From Actinomadura rudentiformis (GTDB lineage: Bacteria; Actinomycetota; Actinomycetes; Streptosporangiales; Streptosporangiaceae), in contig NZ_WBMT01000003.1 of assembly GCF_008923185.1 (NCBI RefSeq), positions 124,001 through 188,000 of the forward strand: a stretch of DNA of 64,000 nucleotides, given 5' to 3'. The translations under genes and the position numbers were made by a program. The notes beneath the pieces are model-generated. The model was not told where the DNA came from and made no database searches. It saw only the letters and a list, made by a program, of their open reading frames with translations. This document shows positions 45,347 through 54,874 of this stretch, in pieces (position 1 is the stretch's first letter; each line of letters starts with the position of its first letter).

Positions 45347-45375
45347 AATTTATGTCGGCGACATGTCCGCGTCAA
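45347..45375 (-). promoter_or_regulatory. operator-embedded, probably leaderless promoter of the ABC-2 exporter
   Basis: On the minus strand TTGACG (45375-45370), a 17-bp spacer and TAAATT (45352-45347) precede the ATG by six bases, placing +1 at the A of the start codon. The spacer contains the palindrome ATGTCG-G-CGACAT (45352-45364), well placed for a repressor such as the neighbouring TetR protein. Confidence 0.6.
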
Positions 45376-45426
45376 GCTCTCCGGACTTCCAGAGAAGCCT
45401 TCGGGGTGTTTCGGGATGCCGGAAAA

Positions 45427-45449
45427 CCCGTGCCGGAGACCGGCACGGG
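45427..45449 (-). terminator. intrinsic terminator downstream of tetR
   Basis: A perfect 10-bp stem (45427-45436 with 45440-45449) with a three-base loop, followed on the minus strand by TTTT, lies 17 bp after the tetR stop. A textbook rho-independent terminator separating tetR from the ABC-2 operon. Confidence 0.85.
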
Positions 45450-45465
45450 AAGGGGGAGGGGAGAG

Positions 45466-46089
45466 TCAGCTCAGGTGACGCTGGATGGTCGGAGCCAGGA
45501 GCTCGACGATCTCGTCCGGCGTGGAGGAGGCGATCGGCTCGACCTCCAGCACGTACCGCAGGATCATGACGCCGATCATCTGGCCTGCGGCGGCCTGGAT
45601 CCTCAGCAGCGGGATGCCGTGCAGCTCGGCGGCACGGGCGAACAGCGCGGAGGACACGAACTCCCGCATCATCACCGCGGCGCGTTCGTTGGTCATCGCC
45701 GAACGCAGCATCGCGAGGATGGGCGCGCGGCGCTCCGGCATCTCCCACACGGACAGGAAAATGCGGACCATCGTCTCGCCGAGGTCCTCCCGGCGCGTGC
45801 CGAAGATCTTGGGCAGCAGCTCGCCTGGATCGACCGGGAACTGCATCGCCGCGATGAAGACGCCCTCTTTGTTGCCGAAGAAGTGATGCACGAGCGCCGG
45901 GTCCACCCCGGCGCCACGGGCGATGGCGCGCAGCGAGGCCCCGTCGTAGCCCTTGTCGGCGAACAGCTCACGGGCCGACGCCAGGATCGCCTCGCGCGTC
46001 TCGGTCGGGCCCGGCCGCCGCCCCGGCGGCCTGCGTGCGGGTTTGCGCGCGGCGTTCCGCGCGGTGTCGCGCTGAGCGGACTCGGTCAC
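45466..46089 (-). CDS. TetR-family regulator
   Basis: A 207-residue regulator: basic N-terminal arm, HTH near 30-75 ([20 protein letters not shown], then [18 protein letters not shown]), and a TetR_C ligand domain. GTG 46089 overlaps the isomerase stop (GTGA). The ABC-2 exporter next to it, with a palindrome in its promoter, is the probable target. Confidence 0.93.
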   Translation of the reverse strand: MTESAQRDTARNAARKPARRPPGRRPGPTETREAILASARELFADKGYDGASLRAIARGAGVDPALVHHFFGNKEGVFIAAMQFPVDPGELLPKIFGTRREDLGETMVRIFLSVWEMPERRAPILAMLRSAMTNERAAVMMREFVSSALFARAAELHGIPLLRIQAAAGQMIGVMILRYVLEVEPIASSTPDEIVELLAPTIQRHLS

Positions 46090-46970
46090 CGGGCACCCCG
46101 GGGCGAGACCTCTCCGCCCGAAGTGACCTCCCACGTACGTTCGGCGGCGGCGAGGTGCAGCCGGGTGAACGCGAGGGCCTCGGCGAGATCCTCCATGCGT
46201 TCGGCGCGGGTGGCGGCGCGGCGGGTGTTGACCTCGAGGACGATGTGGCCCCGGTAGCCGTCGTCGGCGAGCTGTTCGAGCATCGGGCCGCACGGCTGGT
46301 TGCCCCTGCCGGGCACCAGGTGCTCGTCCTTGTTGGTGATGCCGACGCCGTCGGCGAGGTGGACGTGACGCAGCCGGTCGCCGAGCTGCCCGGCCATCTC
46401 CAGCGCGTCCGAGCGGGAGACGGCGGTGTGCGACAGGTCCAGGGTCACGTAGGGGTAGTCCTGGTCGACGGGGTTCCAGTCGGGAAGGTACATGCCGGCC
46501 TCGGCCCCGCGGGCCTTGAGGGGGAACATGTTCTCGACGGCGAAGAGGATGTCGGTCTCCTCCTGCATGCGGCCGAGCCCCTCGACGAACTCGCGCGCGT
46601 AGTCCCGCTGCCAGCGGAACGGCGGGTGCACCACGACCACGTCGGCGCCGAGCTCCTCGGCGACCTCCTTGGAGCGCACCAGCTTGCCCCACGGCTCGCG
46701 CCCCCAGACCCGCTGCGTCAGGAGCAGGCAGGGCGCGTGGATCGATTTGATCGGCATCTGGTGGTAGTCGGACAGCCGCCGCAGGACGTTGAGGTCCTGC
46801 GAGGAGGCGTCCGTCGAGACCATGACCTCGATGCCGTCGTAGCCCAGCAGCGCCGCGATCTCGAAGGCGCTCGGGACCTTCTCCGGATAGACCGACGCGG
46901 TGGACAGCGTGATCGGGGCATCCGGGACCCGGATGCCCGGGGAAACGACGCCGTTGTGCTGCGGGGTCAA
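46086..46970 (-). CDS. sugar phosphate isomerase/epimerase-family TIM-barrel protein
   Basis: About 294 residues of the AP-endonuclease-2-like TIM barrel. Metal-site blocks visible are [28 protein letters not shown] and HVHLADGVG, then VLEVNTRR. The natural substrate is unknown. I choose TTG 46970, with GAGG five bases upstream, because the longer frame beginning near 47123 adds a low-complexity leader outside the fold. Translationally coupled to tetR. Confidence 0.82.
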   Translation of the reverse strand: MTPQHNGVVSPGIRVPDAPITLSTASVYPEKVPSAFEIAALLGYDGIEVMVSTDASSQDLNVLRRLSDYHQMPIKSIHAPCLLLTQRVWGREPWGKLVRSKEVAEELGADVVVVHPPFRWQRDYAREFVEGLGRMQEETDILFAVENMFPLKARGAEAGMYLPDWNPVDQDYPYVTLDLSHTAVSRSDALEMAGQLGDRLRHVHLADGVGITNKDEHLVPGRGNQPCGPMLEQLADDGYRGHIVLEVNTRRAATRAERMEDLAEALAFTRLHLAAAERTWEVTSGGEVSPRGAR

Positions 46971-47169
46971 GGCTCCCTCGCCAGATGTTCGCTCGGCAGT
47001 GTCCGTCGCGTGCCCCGCCCGAGGGGGCCCGGCCGGGCCTTCTCCCTGACCCTGCCCCGCTCCGCGGCGCTCACGCAACGGAAAGCCTATGCGCTGAAGG
47101 CGCTGACGAAACCTCCGGGCCATAGTGATCCGCATTTCTTGACGTGGGTAATGACTACGCTCTGTCCTC

Positions 47170-47871
47170 GTGGTCGAGATCGCACCGGGCGCCGTGCCCA
47201 GCCCGAACATCTGGAACTCCCCGCGGGTCTACGAGATCGAGAATCGCGCCGTCGACCCGGACGGCGCGCTCGAGTCGGCGATGCGCGCCATCAGGCCGTG
47301 GGACGGCGCGACCGTGCTCGATCTCGGCTGCGGTACGGGCTTCCACCTGCCGATGTTCGCGCGGGACGCGGCCAAGGTGGTCGGTGTCGAGCCGCACAGC
47401 GGTCTTGCGGCGGCCGCCCGGCGGCGCGTGGCCGATATACCAAATGTGACGGTGCGTGTAGGCGCGGCCCAGGCCCTGCCACTTCCGGACGCGTCCATCG
47501 ACGTGGTCCATGTCCGCTGGGCCTACTTCTTCGGGCCGGGATGCGAGCCGGGTCTGGCCGAGCTGGACCGGGTGGTGCGGCGCGGCGGCGCGATCTTCAT
47601 CATCGACAACGACGCGACCCGGTCGACCTTCGGCGGCTGGTTCCGGCGCGGGCTGCCGTCGTACGACCCCGGGGCAGTCGAACGTTTCTGGACGCGCCGC
47701 GGCTTCGCCCGGGAGCCGTTGATGATCCGGTGGTCGTTCGAGAGCCGGGAGGATCTCGCCGCGGTGTTGCGCATCGAGTTCCCCGAGGAGCTGGCCGCGG
47801 AGTTCCTGCGTGAGCACGAGGGCTGCGAAGTGGACTACGCCGTCAACATGTGGTGGCACCGTCTCCCCTGA
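47170..47871 (+). CDS. class I SAM-dependent methyltransferase
   Basis: A 233-residue methyltransferase with [12 protein letters not shown] (SAM motif I), VVGVEPHSG and [11 protein letters not shown]. It starts at GTG 47170 and is divergent from the isomerase gene. The acceptor is unknown. Confidence 0.87.
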   Translation: MVEIAPGAVPSPNIWNSPRVYEIENRAVDPDGALESAMRAIRPWDGATVLDLGCGTGFHLPMFARDAAKVVGVEPHSGLAAAARRRVADIPNVTVRVGAAQALPLPDASIDVVHVRWAYFFGPGCEPGLAELDRVVRRGGAIFIIDNDATRSTFGGWFRRGLPSYDPGAVERFWTRRGFAREPLMIRWSFESREDLAAVLRIEFPEELAAEFLREHEGCEVDYAVNMWWHRLP

Positions 47872-47879
47872 GGGAGGTT

Positions 47880-47893
47880 ACTGACTAGTCGGT
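47880..47893. promoter_or_regulatory. TetR-type palindrome upstream of the hydrolase gene
   Basis: ACTGACTAGTCGGT is a 14-bp palindrome with one mismatched pair, of the GACTAGTC kind used by many TetR-family regulators. It lies about 100 bp before the alpha/beta hydrolase start. Confidence 0.45.
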
Positions 47894-47993
47894 CACATTC
47901 GCGCCCAGGGTCTGGCCTGCTACTGAATCGCCGTACAACAATGACGTCCCGTACCGTCTCAGGACCGACGATCGACATCAGGGGGTTGGGACC

Positions 47994-49055
47994 ATGGGCC
48001 GTGCCGCCAGGGCGAGCCGTACCGTTCTCGCCACCGCCGCGCTCGGCGCCGGTGCCGCCGGCATCGGGCTGGCCGGACAGCGCCGTGCCGTCAGGCGCCT
48101 GCAGCTGCGCCCCGACGCGCACGCGGGCGAACCGTTCGGCTCCTTGCGCGGCCGGCCTGTGCCGGTGCGCGCCGCGGACGGCACCCGGCTGTACGCGGAG
48201 ATCGATGGCGAAGACCGCACCGACCTCGCGATCGTCTTCTGCCACGGCTGGACGCTGACCCAGGACGCCTGGCACTTCCAGCGCAAGGCCCTGCGCGGCC
48301 TGGGCCGGCTGGTCTTCTGGGACCACCGCGGCCACGGCCGTTCCGACGGCGGCGACCGGACCGAGAACGACCTCGCCCAGCTGGCCCATGATCTGGCCGC
48401 GGTCATCGAGCAGACCGTGCCCGCCGGGACTCCCGTGGTCCTGGTCGGCCACTCGATGGGCGGTATGACGATCCAGCGCTACGCCGACGCCTTCCCGGAC
48501 GAGCTCGGGGCCAAGGTGCAGGCGGTCGGTCTGCTCAACACCTCCTCCGGAGGCCTCGGCGAAGTGACCCTGGGTCTGCCCGCGCTCCTGGCCCGGTCGA
48601 CGCAGCGCGTACTGCCGCGGACCCTGCGGGCGGCCGGTGCGGGCTCGGCAGTGATCGAGAAGGTCCGGCACCTCGGCCGGGAGGGCACGCTGCTCTTCCT
48701 CGACCGGTTCATCTTCGGCCCCGACGCCAGCCCGGCGGCGGTCGCGTTCACCGAGGAGATGCTGGCCGACACCCGGATGGACGCGCTCATGGACTTCTTC
48801 CACTCGATGCTCTCGTACGAGGTGATCAGCGAGTGCGCGGAGCTCGGCAGGGTCGACACCCTGGTGATCGGCGCGGAGAACGACCTGCTGACGCCGATCG
48901 AGCACAGCCTCAAGATCGCAGCCTGCGTTCCGTCCGCCCGTCTGGAGGTCGTCCCCACGGCCGGCCACATGGCCATGCTGGAGCGCCCCGGCGTGGTCTC
49001 CGACCACTTGGGCGATCTCATCGAGCGTGCGCGCAAGTCCGTGACCGCCGCCTGA
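47994..49055 (+). CDS. alpha/beta hydrolase
   Basis: A 353-residue hydrolase with a basic, Ala/Gly-rich N-terminal helix that may anchor it to the membrane. FCHGWTLTQD is the oxyanion loop, WDHRGHGRSDGG follows, VGHSMGGMTIQRY carries the nucleophile, and the terminal histidine is in PTAGHMAML. The substrate is unknown. Confidence 0.88.
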   Translation: MGRAARASRTVLATAALGAGAAGIGLAGQRRAVRRLQLRPDAHAGEPFGSLRGRPVPVRAADGTRLYAEIDGEDRTDLAIVFCHGWTLTQDAWHFQRKALRGLGRLVFWDHRGHGRSDGGDRTENDLAQLAHDLAAVIEQTVPAGTPVVLVGHSMGGMTIQRYADAFPDELGAKVQAVGLLNTSSGGLGEVTLGLPALLARSTQRVLPRTLRAAGAGSAVIEKVRHLGREGTLLFLDRFIFGPDASPAAVAFTEEMLADTRMDALMDFFHSMLSYEVISECAELGRVDTLVIGAENDLLTPIEHSLKIAACVPSARLEVVPTAGHMAMLERPGVVSDHLGDLIERARKSVTAA

Positions 49056-49103
49056 GACCCGGTGGGCACGTTGTGTCACTGGTGACCCCTACTGTTTGTC
49101 CAC

Positions 49104-50609
49104 ATGGCGAAGGCGAAGACGGCTAAGGCCACATACCGGTGCTCCGAGTGCGGCTGGCAGACCTCCAAATGGGTGGGGCGCTGCGGCGAGTGCCAGGCCT
49201 GGGGCACGGTCACCGAGGCCGGATCGGCGACACCGGCGCGAGTGGTCTCGGCGGGCCCTGTCAGCTCCCCGGCAAGGCCGATCGGTGAGGTTGACGTACG
49301 TTCGGCGCAGTCCAAGCCGACCGGCCTGGACGAGCTCGACCGGGTGCTGGGCGGCGGTCTGGTGCCCGGGGCCGTCGTGCTCCTGGCCGGCGAGCCGGGC
49401 ATCGGCAAGTCGACGCTGCTGCTGGAGGTCGCCGCGCTGGCCTCACAATCGCCCGTCCCGCAGCAGCGTCCGGCCGACGGCGCCGCCAATGGCGGCGGTG
49501 CCAGTGGTGGCAGTGGCGGTGGTGGCAGGGCCGGTGGCGGCGCGGGTCGTACACCCGTGCTGTACGTGACGGGCGAGGAGTCGGCCGAGCAGGTGCGTCT
49601 CCGGGCTGACCGGGTGGGCGCGGTCACCGACGACCTCTACCTGGCGGCCGAGACCGAGCTGTCTGCCGTGCTGGGACACGTCGACGCGGTCGAGCCCAAG
49701 CTCATGGTGGTCGACTCGATCCAGACCATCGGCACGTCCGAGGTCGACGGCGCACCCGGCGGCGTCACCCAGATCCGCGAGGTCACGGCCAACTTGATCA
49801 GGGTCGCCAAGGAACGTGGCGTCACCGTGGACCTGGTCGGCCACGTCACCAAGGAGGGCGCGATCGCGGGGCCGCGGCTGCTGGAGCACCTGGTCGACGT
49901 GGTGCTCTACTTCGAGGGCGACCGGCACAGCCGGCTGCGGATGATCCGCGCCGTCAAGAACCGCTACGGCCCCACCGACGAGCTCGGGTGCTTCGACCTG
50001 TCCGAGCTGGGCATCGTCGGGCTGCCCGACCCGAGCGGGCTGTTCCTGACGCGCCGCGAGGAGCCGGTGCCGGGCACCTGCGTCACGGTCACGCTGGAGG
50101 GCCGCCGCCCGCTGGTCGCCGAGGTCCAGGCCCTGGTCGCCAAGTCGCAGCTGCCGGCCCCGCGCCGCGCCACGTCCGGCCTCGACCCCTCTCGGGTCGC
50201 GATGGTGCTGGCGGTGCTCGCCCAGCGCTGCAAGATCTCCATGCACGAGCAGGACGTCTATGTCTCGACGGTCGGCGGCGTCCGGCTGAGCGAGACCTCG
50301 GTCGACCTGGCCCTCGCGCTCGCCGTCGCGGGCTCCACCGCCGAGCAGGCCCTCTCCGGCACGCTGATCGGGCTGGGCGAGGTCGGCCTCGCCGGTGAGG
50401 TACGCGTCGTACCGGGCGTGCAGCGGCGGCTGGCGGAGGCGGCGCGGCTCGGATTCAAGCACGCGATCGTTCCGCGCGGCGCGCTGTCGCTGGGCGACGG
50501 CTCCCCCCTGAAGAAGGCCGATCCCCAGCTCACCAGCCATGAGGGCATGAAGGTCATGGAGGTCGACAACCTCCAGCAGGCGCTGCGGGTGGCCTTCACC
50601 GCCCCATAG
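49104..50609 (+). CDS. radA: DNA repair protein RadA with glycine-rich insertion
   Basis: A 501-residue RadA. CSECGWQTSKWVGRCGEC is the zinc finger, GEPGIGKSTLL is Walker A, KNRYGPTDELG is the RadA-specific KNRFG motif, and a Lon-like domain completes the C-terminus. About 30 residues rich in Gly/Ala/Ser (near 120-150) are inserted between the Walker A helix and VLYVTGEES. RadA remodels branched recombination intermediates. In Bacillus it also restrains DisA, encoded by the next gene. Confidence 0.95.
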   Translation: MAKAKTAKATYRCSECGWQTSKWVGRCGECQAWGTVTEAGSATPARVVSAGPVSSPARPIGEVDVRSAQSKPTGLDELDRVLGGGLVPGAVVLLAGEPGIGKSTLLLEVAALASQSPVPQQRPADGAANGGGASGGSGGGGRAGGGAGRTPVLYVTGEESAEQVRLRADRVGAVTDDLYLAAETELSAVLGHVDAVEPKLMVVDSIQTIGTSEVDGAPGGVTQIREVTANLIRVAKERGVTVDLVGHVTKEGAIAGPRLLEHLVDVVLYFEGDRHSRLRMIRAVKNRYGPTDELGCFDLSELGIVGLPDPSGLFLTRREEPVPGTCVTVTLEGRRPLVAEVQALVAKSQLPAPRRATSGLDPSRVAMVLAVLAQRCKISMHEQDVYVSTVGGVRLSETSVDLALALAVAGSTAEQALSGTLIGLGEVGLAGEVRVVPGVQRRLAEAARLGFKHAIVPRGALSLGDGSPLKKADPQLTSHEGMKVMEVDNLQQALRVAFTAP

Positions 50610-50782
50610 AGCGCCCGATGGCCCGATGCGGCCACGGCCCTCCATGACAAGGGACTTTACGGCTACATAACAGGGGTCACGCCAGAGTATTACGCCACAG
50701 CAGCACGCTTGCTACCAGGGGAGGAACCGCCGCTCGGGGCTCCTCGGTAAACTGACGCCGTCCAGCGACCTCCGGGGGCCAG

Positions 50783-51865
50783 GTGCCAACATACGAAAAG
50801 GGCCATGACGAACGACGCCGCGCGACGCTCGCCGCGGTGGCCCCGGGCACGTCGATCCGTGACGGCCTGGAGCGCATCCTGCGCGGCCACACCGGCGCTC
50901 TGATCGTCCTCGGCTACGACCGGCTGGTCGAGGAGCTGTGCAGCGGCGGCTTCGAGCTCGACGTCGAGTTCTCCGCCACGCGGCTGCGCGAGCTGGCCAA
51001 GATGGACGGTGCGATCGTGCTCGACAGCACCCGCAACCGCATCGTCCGCGCCGCGGTGCACCTCGTGCCGGACTCCACGATCCCGACCGAGGAGTCGGGC
51101 ACCCGGCACCGCACTGCGGAGCGGGTCGCCCGCCAGACCCGGCATCCGGTGATCTCGGTCAGCCAGTCGATGCACATCATCGCGCTCTACCTCGACGGCA
51201 TCCGCTACGTCCTGGAAGACTCCGCGGCGATCCTGTCCAAGGCCAACCAGGCCCTGGCCACCCTTGAGCGCTACAAGCTCCGCCTCGACGAGGTCTCGGG
51301 CACCCTTTCGGCACTGGAGATCGAGGATCTGGTCACCGTCCGCGACGTCAGCGCGGTCGTGCAACGCCTCGAAATGGTCCGCCGCATCGCCGACGAGATC
51401 GAGGGCTATGTCGTCGAGCTCGGCACCGACGGCCGGCTCCTGTCACTCCAGCTCGACGAGCTGGTCTCCGGTGTCGACATCGACCGCGAGCTGATCGTCC
51501 GCGACTACCCGCCGCCCGACGCCCGCACCCGCACGGTCACCGACACGCTGTCCGCGCTGGACCTGCTGTCGGCCACCGAGCTCCTCGACCTGTCCACGGT
51601 CGCCGAGGTGATGGGCTTCGCCGGGCCGGACGCCCTGGACCTGCCGGTCAGCCCCAAGGGCTACCGCCTGCTGGCCAAGGTCCCGCGCCTCCCGGGGCTG
51701 GTGGTCGAACGGCTCGTGGAGCACTTCGGCGGCCTGCAGAAGCTTCTGGCCGCCAGCATCGACGATCTCCAGGCCGTCGGCGGCGTCGGCGAGTCCCGCG
51801 CCCGCAGCGTCCGCGAAGGGCTGTCGCGGCTGGCCGAATCCTCGATCTTGGAACGCTACGTCTGA
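50783..51865 (+). CDS. disA: DNA integrity scanning protein, diadenylate cyclase
   Basis: A 360-residue DisA: N-terminal DAC domain with MDGAIVLDS (DGA motif) and [14 protein letters not shown] (RHR motif), a helical spine, and a C-terminal helix-hairpin-helix DNA-binding domain. It makes c-di-AMP from ATP while scanning DNA. GTG 50783 gives full length. It follows radA by 173 bp. A c-di-AMP riboswitch in this window (62857-63013) supplies a likely local target. Confidence 0.96.
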   Translation: MPTYEKGHDERRRATLAAVAPGTSIRDGLERILRGHTGALIVLGYDRLVEELCSGGFELDVEFSATRLRELAKMDGAIVLDSTRNRIVRAAVHLVPDSTIPTEESGTRHRTAERVARQTRHPVISVSQSMHIIALYLDGIRYVLEDSAAILSKANQALATLERYKLRLDEVSGTLSALEIEDLVTVRDVSAVVQRLEMVRRIADEIEGYVVELGTDGRLLSLQLDELVSGVDIDRELIVRDYPPPDARTRTVTDTLSALDLLSATELLDLSTVAEVMGFAGPDALDLPVSPKGYRLLAKVPRLPGLVVERLVEHFGGLQKLLAASIDDLQAVGGVGESRARSVREGLSRLAESSILERYV

Positions 51866-51884
51866 CCGTCCGATCCGGCGCCGG

Positions 51885-52547
51885 TCAGCGGAGGCGGAAG
51901 ACCTGCCTCGTGACCTTGATCCTGTCGGCCTTGACGCTTGCGACATAGGTGCCGGGACGAGCCGCCTCGCGCTTGCCGCGGCATCGGCCGTCGGCGCGCT
52001 TGCGGTCCCAGGTCACGGTTCTCACGTACGGGATGCCACGGCGCAGCATCTGGATGGACGACCCGCCTCCCTGCTCGCACGCGGACACCGACCAGATGCG
52101 ATCGCCACCCGAGGTGACGCGCACGTCCAGCGACTTGGAGCCGACGTCGAACGTGCAGGCATGGTCACCCGTGTTGACGACGGTCAGCTGGAACTGCGGC
52201 ATCTCGTTCTTGGCGTACGTCTCGCGTGCCGAGGTCATGTTGACGACGACATCGTTCTTCTCACAGGCGTCGCCGTCCTTGGAAGTCTCCGGGGTGACCT
52301 TCGCCGTCACGGTGACCGTGGGCGCCGCCGCGGGAAGGCTCGAAATCGCCGCACCTGCCGAGGGGCTTCCCGAGCCCACGGCGGCCACCGCGTTCTTCAC
52401 CGACTGTTTCTGCCCGCCCTCACCGGCGGTGCACGCCCAGGCTCCCAGGCCCACGGTCCCGAGCACCGCGCCGAGCACGATGATCCGCCGCTGCCAGTAC
52501 TGGTCCCGCCACCAGTCCCCGGGATCACGTCCAGTGTCCGTCCCCAT
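51885..52547 (-). CDS. membrane-anchored extracytoplasmic protein of unknown function
   Basis: About 220 residues: one TM helix near 22-42, with a cysteine in AWACTAGEG, then a Thr/Ala-rich linker and a beta-rich domain with four cysteines (GDACEK, DHACTF, SACEQ, DGRCRG). It resembles an Ig-like or DUF4232-type secreted domain; the specific family is not recognised. Convergent with disA, divergent from mutY. Confidence 0.65.
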   Translation of the reverse strand: MGTDTGRDPGDWWRDQYWQRRIIVLGAVLGTVGLGAWACTAGEGGQKQSVKNAVAAVGSGSPSAGAAISSLPAAAPTVTVTAKVTPETSKDGDACEKNDVVVNMTSARETYAKNEMPQFQLTVVNTGDHACTFDVGSKSLDVRVTSGGDRIWSVSACEQGGGSSIQMLRRGIPYVRTVTWDRKRADGRCRGKREAARPGTYVASVKADRIKVTRQVFRLR

Positions 52548-52615
52548 ACGGGCAGTATGCATTACTTGATCTTCGTTGCCATGGCGACCCGCCGGGCCCG
52601 ATAGGTTCAGTTCCG

Positions 52616-53509
52616 ATGGAGACAGGTTCAATCGCGATGAACAACGGGTACACCGACCCGATCCTGGCCTGGTACGAGGCGAACGCCCGGGATCTCCCCT
52701 GGCGTGCGCCCAGCGCCACCCCGTGGGGCGTCCTGGTCAGCGAAATCATGCTTCAGCAGACCCCGGTCAGCCGCGTACTGCCCGTCTGGCACGAGTGGAC
52801 GGCACGCTGGCCCACTGCTGCCGCGCTGGCCGCCGAACCCTCTGGTGAGGCCGTGCGGGCGTGGGGCCGGCTCGGCTATCCGCGCCGCGCCCTGCGCCTG
52901 CACGGCAGCGCCCAGGCGATCGTCGAACGTCACGGCGGCGAGGTCCCGTCGTCGCACGAGGACCTGCTGGCCCTTCCCGGCATCGGCTCCTACACGGCGG
53001 CCGCCGTCGCGAGCTTCGCGTTCCGCCAGCGCCATGCCGTCCTCGACACCAACGTCCGCCGCGTCTTCGCACGGCTGCTGTCCGGCGACGAATACCCGCC
53101 CAAGTCGCAGACCAAGGCCGAGGTGGCCCAGGCCGAGTCGGTCCTCCCGCTGGATCCCCCTACCGCGGCCCGCTGGTCGGTCGCCGTGATGGAGCTGGGC
53201 GCCCTGGTCTGTACGGCGCGTACGCCCCGCTGCGTGGACTGCCCCGTCCTCGACCGGTGCACCTGGCACCTCAACGGCCGCCCCGCGTACGACGGCCCGC
53301 CCCGCCGGGGGCAGACGTACGCGGGGACGGACCGCCAGTGCCGGGGCCGGCTGCTGGCCGTCCTCCGCCAGGCCGAAGGCCCGGTGGAGAAGCCCGCTCT
53401 GGACATCGTCTGGTCCGATGCCCTCCAGCGCGAGCGGGCCCTGGACACCCTCATCGCGGATGGCCTGGTGGATCCCCTGGAGGACGGCCGCTACGCCCTT
53501 CCGGGCTGA
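52616..53509 (+). CDS. mutY: A/G-specific adenine DNA glycosylase
   Basis: A 297-residue MutY removing adenine opposite 8-oxoguanine. The catalytic glutamate is in VSEIMLQQTP, the aspartate in VLDTNVRRV, and the 4Fe-4S cluster is C-x6-C-x2-C-x5-C (CTARTPRCVDCPVLDRC). The C-terminal MutT-like recognition domain of E. coli MutY is absent or very short, as is usual in actinomycetes. METGSIAM or the second ATG may start the protein. Confidence 0.94.
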   Translation: METGSIAMNNGYTDPILAWYEANARDLPWRAPSATPWGVLVSEIMLQQTPVSRVLPVWHEWTARWPTAAALAAEPSGEAVRAWGRLGYPRRALRLHGSAQAIVERHGGEVPSSHEDLLALPGIGSYTAAAVASFAFRQRHAVLDTNVRRVFARLLSGDEYPPKSQTKAEVAQAESVLPLDPPTAARWSVAVMELGALVCTARTPRCVDCPVLDRCTWHLNGRPAYDGPPRRGQTYAGTDRQCRGRLLAVLRQAEGPVEKPALDIVWSDALQRERALDTLIADGLVDPLEDGRYALPG

Positions 53510-53516
53510 GCCGGCG

Positions 53517-54260
53517 TCAGGTCACCGGACGCAGGACGTAGCCGGTGTACCCGTACTCGGTGCCGTGGTCGCGGCGCATGGCGGTCTCCTCTCGGGTGAC
53601 CGCGAGCGCCTCGGCCATACCGGGCACGGATGTGTCGGCCGCGTCCGCGCGTTCTGCCAACGGCCCGTAATACTCGTCCCAGTCGGACTCAGGCTGGCCG
53701 TAGACGCCGACCACCTCGTAGCCGGCGGCGCGTGCGGCGCGCGTGTTGTCCGCGGTGCCGCGCAGCGGATAGATCTTGTCCCAGAACGCGCGAGCCTCCG
53801 GGGACACCTCGTCCGCCGTCCACTCGCACTCGGTCACGACCAGCGTGCCGCCCGGGGCCGGCAACCGCCGCCACGCACGCAGCGCGGTGTCGAAGCCGAC
53901 GTTGTAGACCGAGGACTCGGCCCACACCAGGTCGAACGACCCGTCGCGGAACGGGAGATCGGCCATGTCGGCACGGAGTGTGGTGATCGAACCGGCGAGA
54001 CCGCGTGCCGCGGCCGCCGCGTTCAGCTCGTCCAGGAACGGCTCGTGCAGATCGACGGCCGTCACATCGGCACCGGCCTCGGCCAGCACCAGGGCGGCAC
54101 TCCCGGGGCCGCAGCCCAGGTCGAGCGCCCGCGGACGCTGCGGCAGCGGTCCCGCGAGGGACAGCAGATGCCGCGTCGTCGCGTCCGAGCCGGGGCCCTG
54201 CCGCGGCAGGCCGTGGTGCAGAGCGAAAAAGGCCTCATGAGAGGCAGCGTTGTCAGACAA
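53517..54260 (-). CDS. class I SAM-dependent methyltransferase
   Basis: A 247-residue methyltransferase with LDLGCGPGSAALVL, VTAVDLHEPF and DLVWAESSVYNVGF. TTG 54260 is preferred because AAGGA lies seven bases upstream. A perfect 15-bp palindrome covers the start codon. The acceptor is unknown. Confidence 0.85.
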   Translation of the reverse strand: MSDNAASHEAFFALHHGLPRQGPGSDATTRHLLSLAGPLPQRPRALDLGCGPGSAALVLAEAGADVTAVDLHEPFLDELNAAAAARGLAGSITTLRADMADLPFRDGSFDLVWAESSVYNVGFDTALRAWRRLPAPGGTLVVTECEWTADEVSPEARAFWDKIYPLRGTADNTRAARAAGYEVVGVYGQPESDWDEYYGPLAERADAADTSVPGMAEALAVTREETAMRRDHGTEYGYTGYVLRPVT

Positions 54261-54262
54261 CG
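54248..54262. promoter_or_regulatory. palindrome covering the methyltransferase start
   Basis: CGTTGTC-A-GACAACG is a perfect 15-bp palindrome overlapping the proposed TTG start, so it could act as an operator or as an RNA hairpin hiding the start. Confidence 0.4.
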
Positions 54263-54396
54263 GAGAATCCTTGGTGATGAGGGCTCGCGGGGGTGGGTGC
54301 TTCGCCGCCTCAGCCGCGAGCCGGGAAGGTGGGGACGGAACCGTCGCCGGGCATGGCAACACCGGCGTTCCACATGACAGTCATCAACCCACCTCC

Positions 54397-54768
54397 TCAG
54401 GACTCGCCGTTCACCTTATCGAGCTTGGTCGCGATCTTGTCCAGAGCCCGGGGACGAGGGGTGTCCTCGACGGACAGGCAGATGCCGTAGACGCGGTCGT
54501 GGTGCGTCCAGCCGTTGACGCGTCCGCGGTTGTTGCTGATCTGCACCCGGCCGCGGGCGGGATCGAGGGCCGAGACCAGGTGGAGGTACACCGTCCCGGC
54601 GACCTTGGCGAGCACGATGTCGCCGACTTCGAGCTTGGCGGGATCGACGGGTGCGACCGTGACCAGGTCGCGGCTCCGGATCAGCGGCACCATCGACGAG
54701 CCCGTCGGGCGGAAGCGCACGGTGGCGCCTCCGGCCACGCGCGCCGCGATCGCGTCCATCTTTCCCAT
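54397..54768 (-). CDS. S24/S26-like (signal-peptidase-fold) protein
   Basis: A 123-residue single-domain protein with TGSSMVPLIRSRDLV (nucleophile serine) and GDIVLAKVAGTVYLHLV, where a histidine rather than lysine may be the base. It has no TM anchor, unlike secretory signal peptidase I. It may be a LexA-like or proteolytic stand-alone domain. The gene upstream is an HTH-nucleotidyltransferase protein, and 13-bp repeats separate the two. Confidence 0.7.
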   Translation of the reverse strand: MGKMDAIAARVAGGATVRFRPTGSSMVPLIRSRDLVTVAPVDPAKLEVGDIVLAKVAGTVYLHLVSALDPARGRVQISNNRGRVNGWTHHDRVYGICLSVEDTPRPRALDKIATKLDKVNGES

Positions 54769-54806
54769 CGAGGGCAGGATGCGGGCTTGAGGATGCCGCC
54801 GTCCAA

Positions 54807-54845
54807 TGCTTTTCGGCGGTGCTTTTCGGCGGTGCTTTTCGGCGG
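54807..54845. repeat. three 13-bp tandem repeats between two small genes
   Basis: Units 54807-54819, 54820-54832 and 54833-54845 are identical copies (core GCTTTTCGGCGG). They lie between the HTH-nucleotidyltransferase stop and the peptidase-like start. Confidence 0.85.
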
Positions 54846-54874
54846 TGCGGCCCCCGACCACCTTCGCGCCTGGC

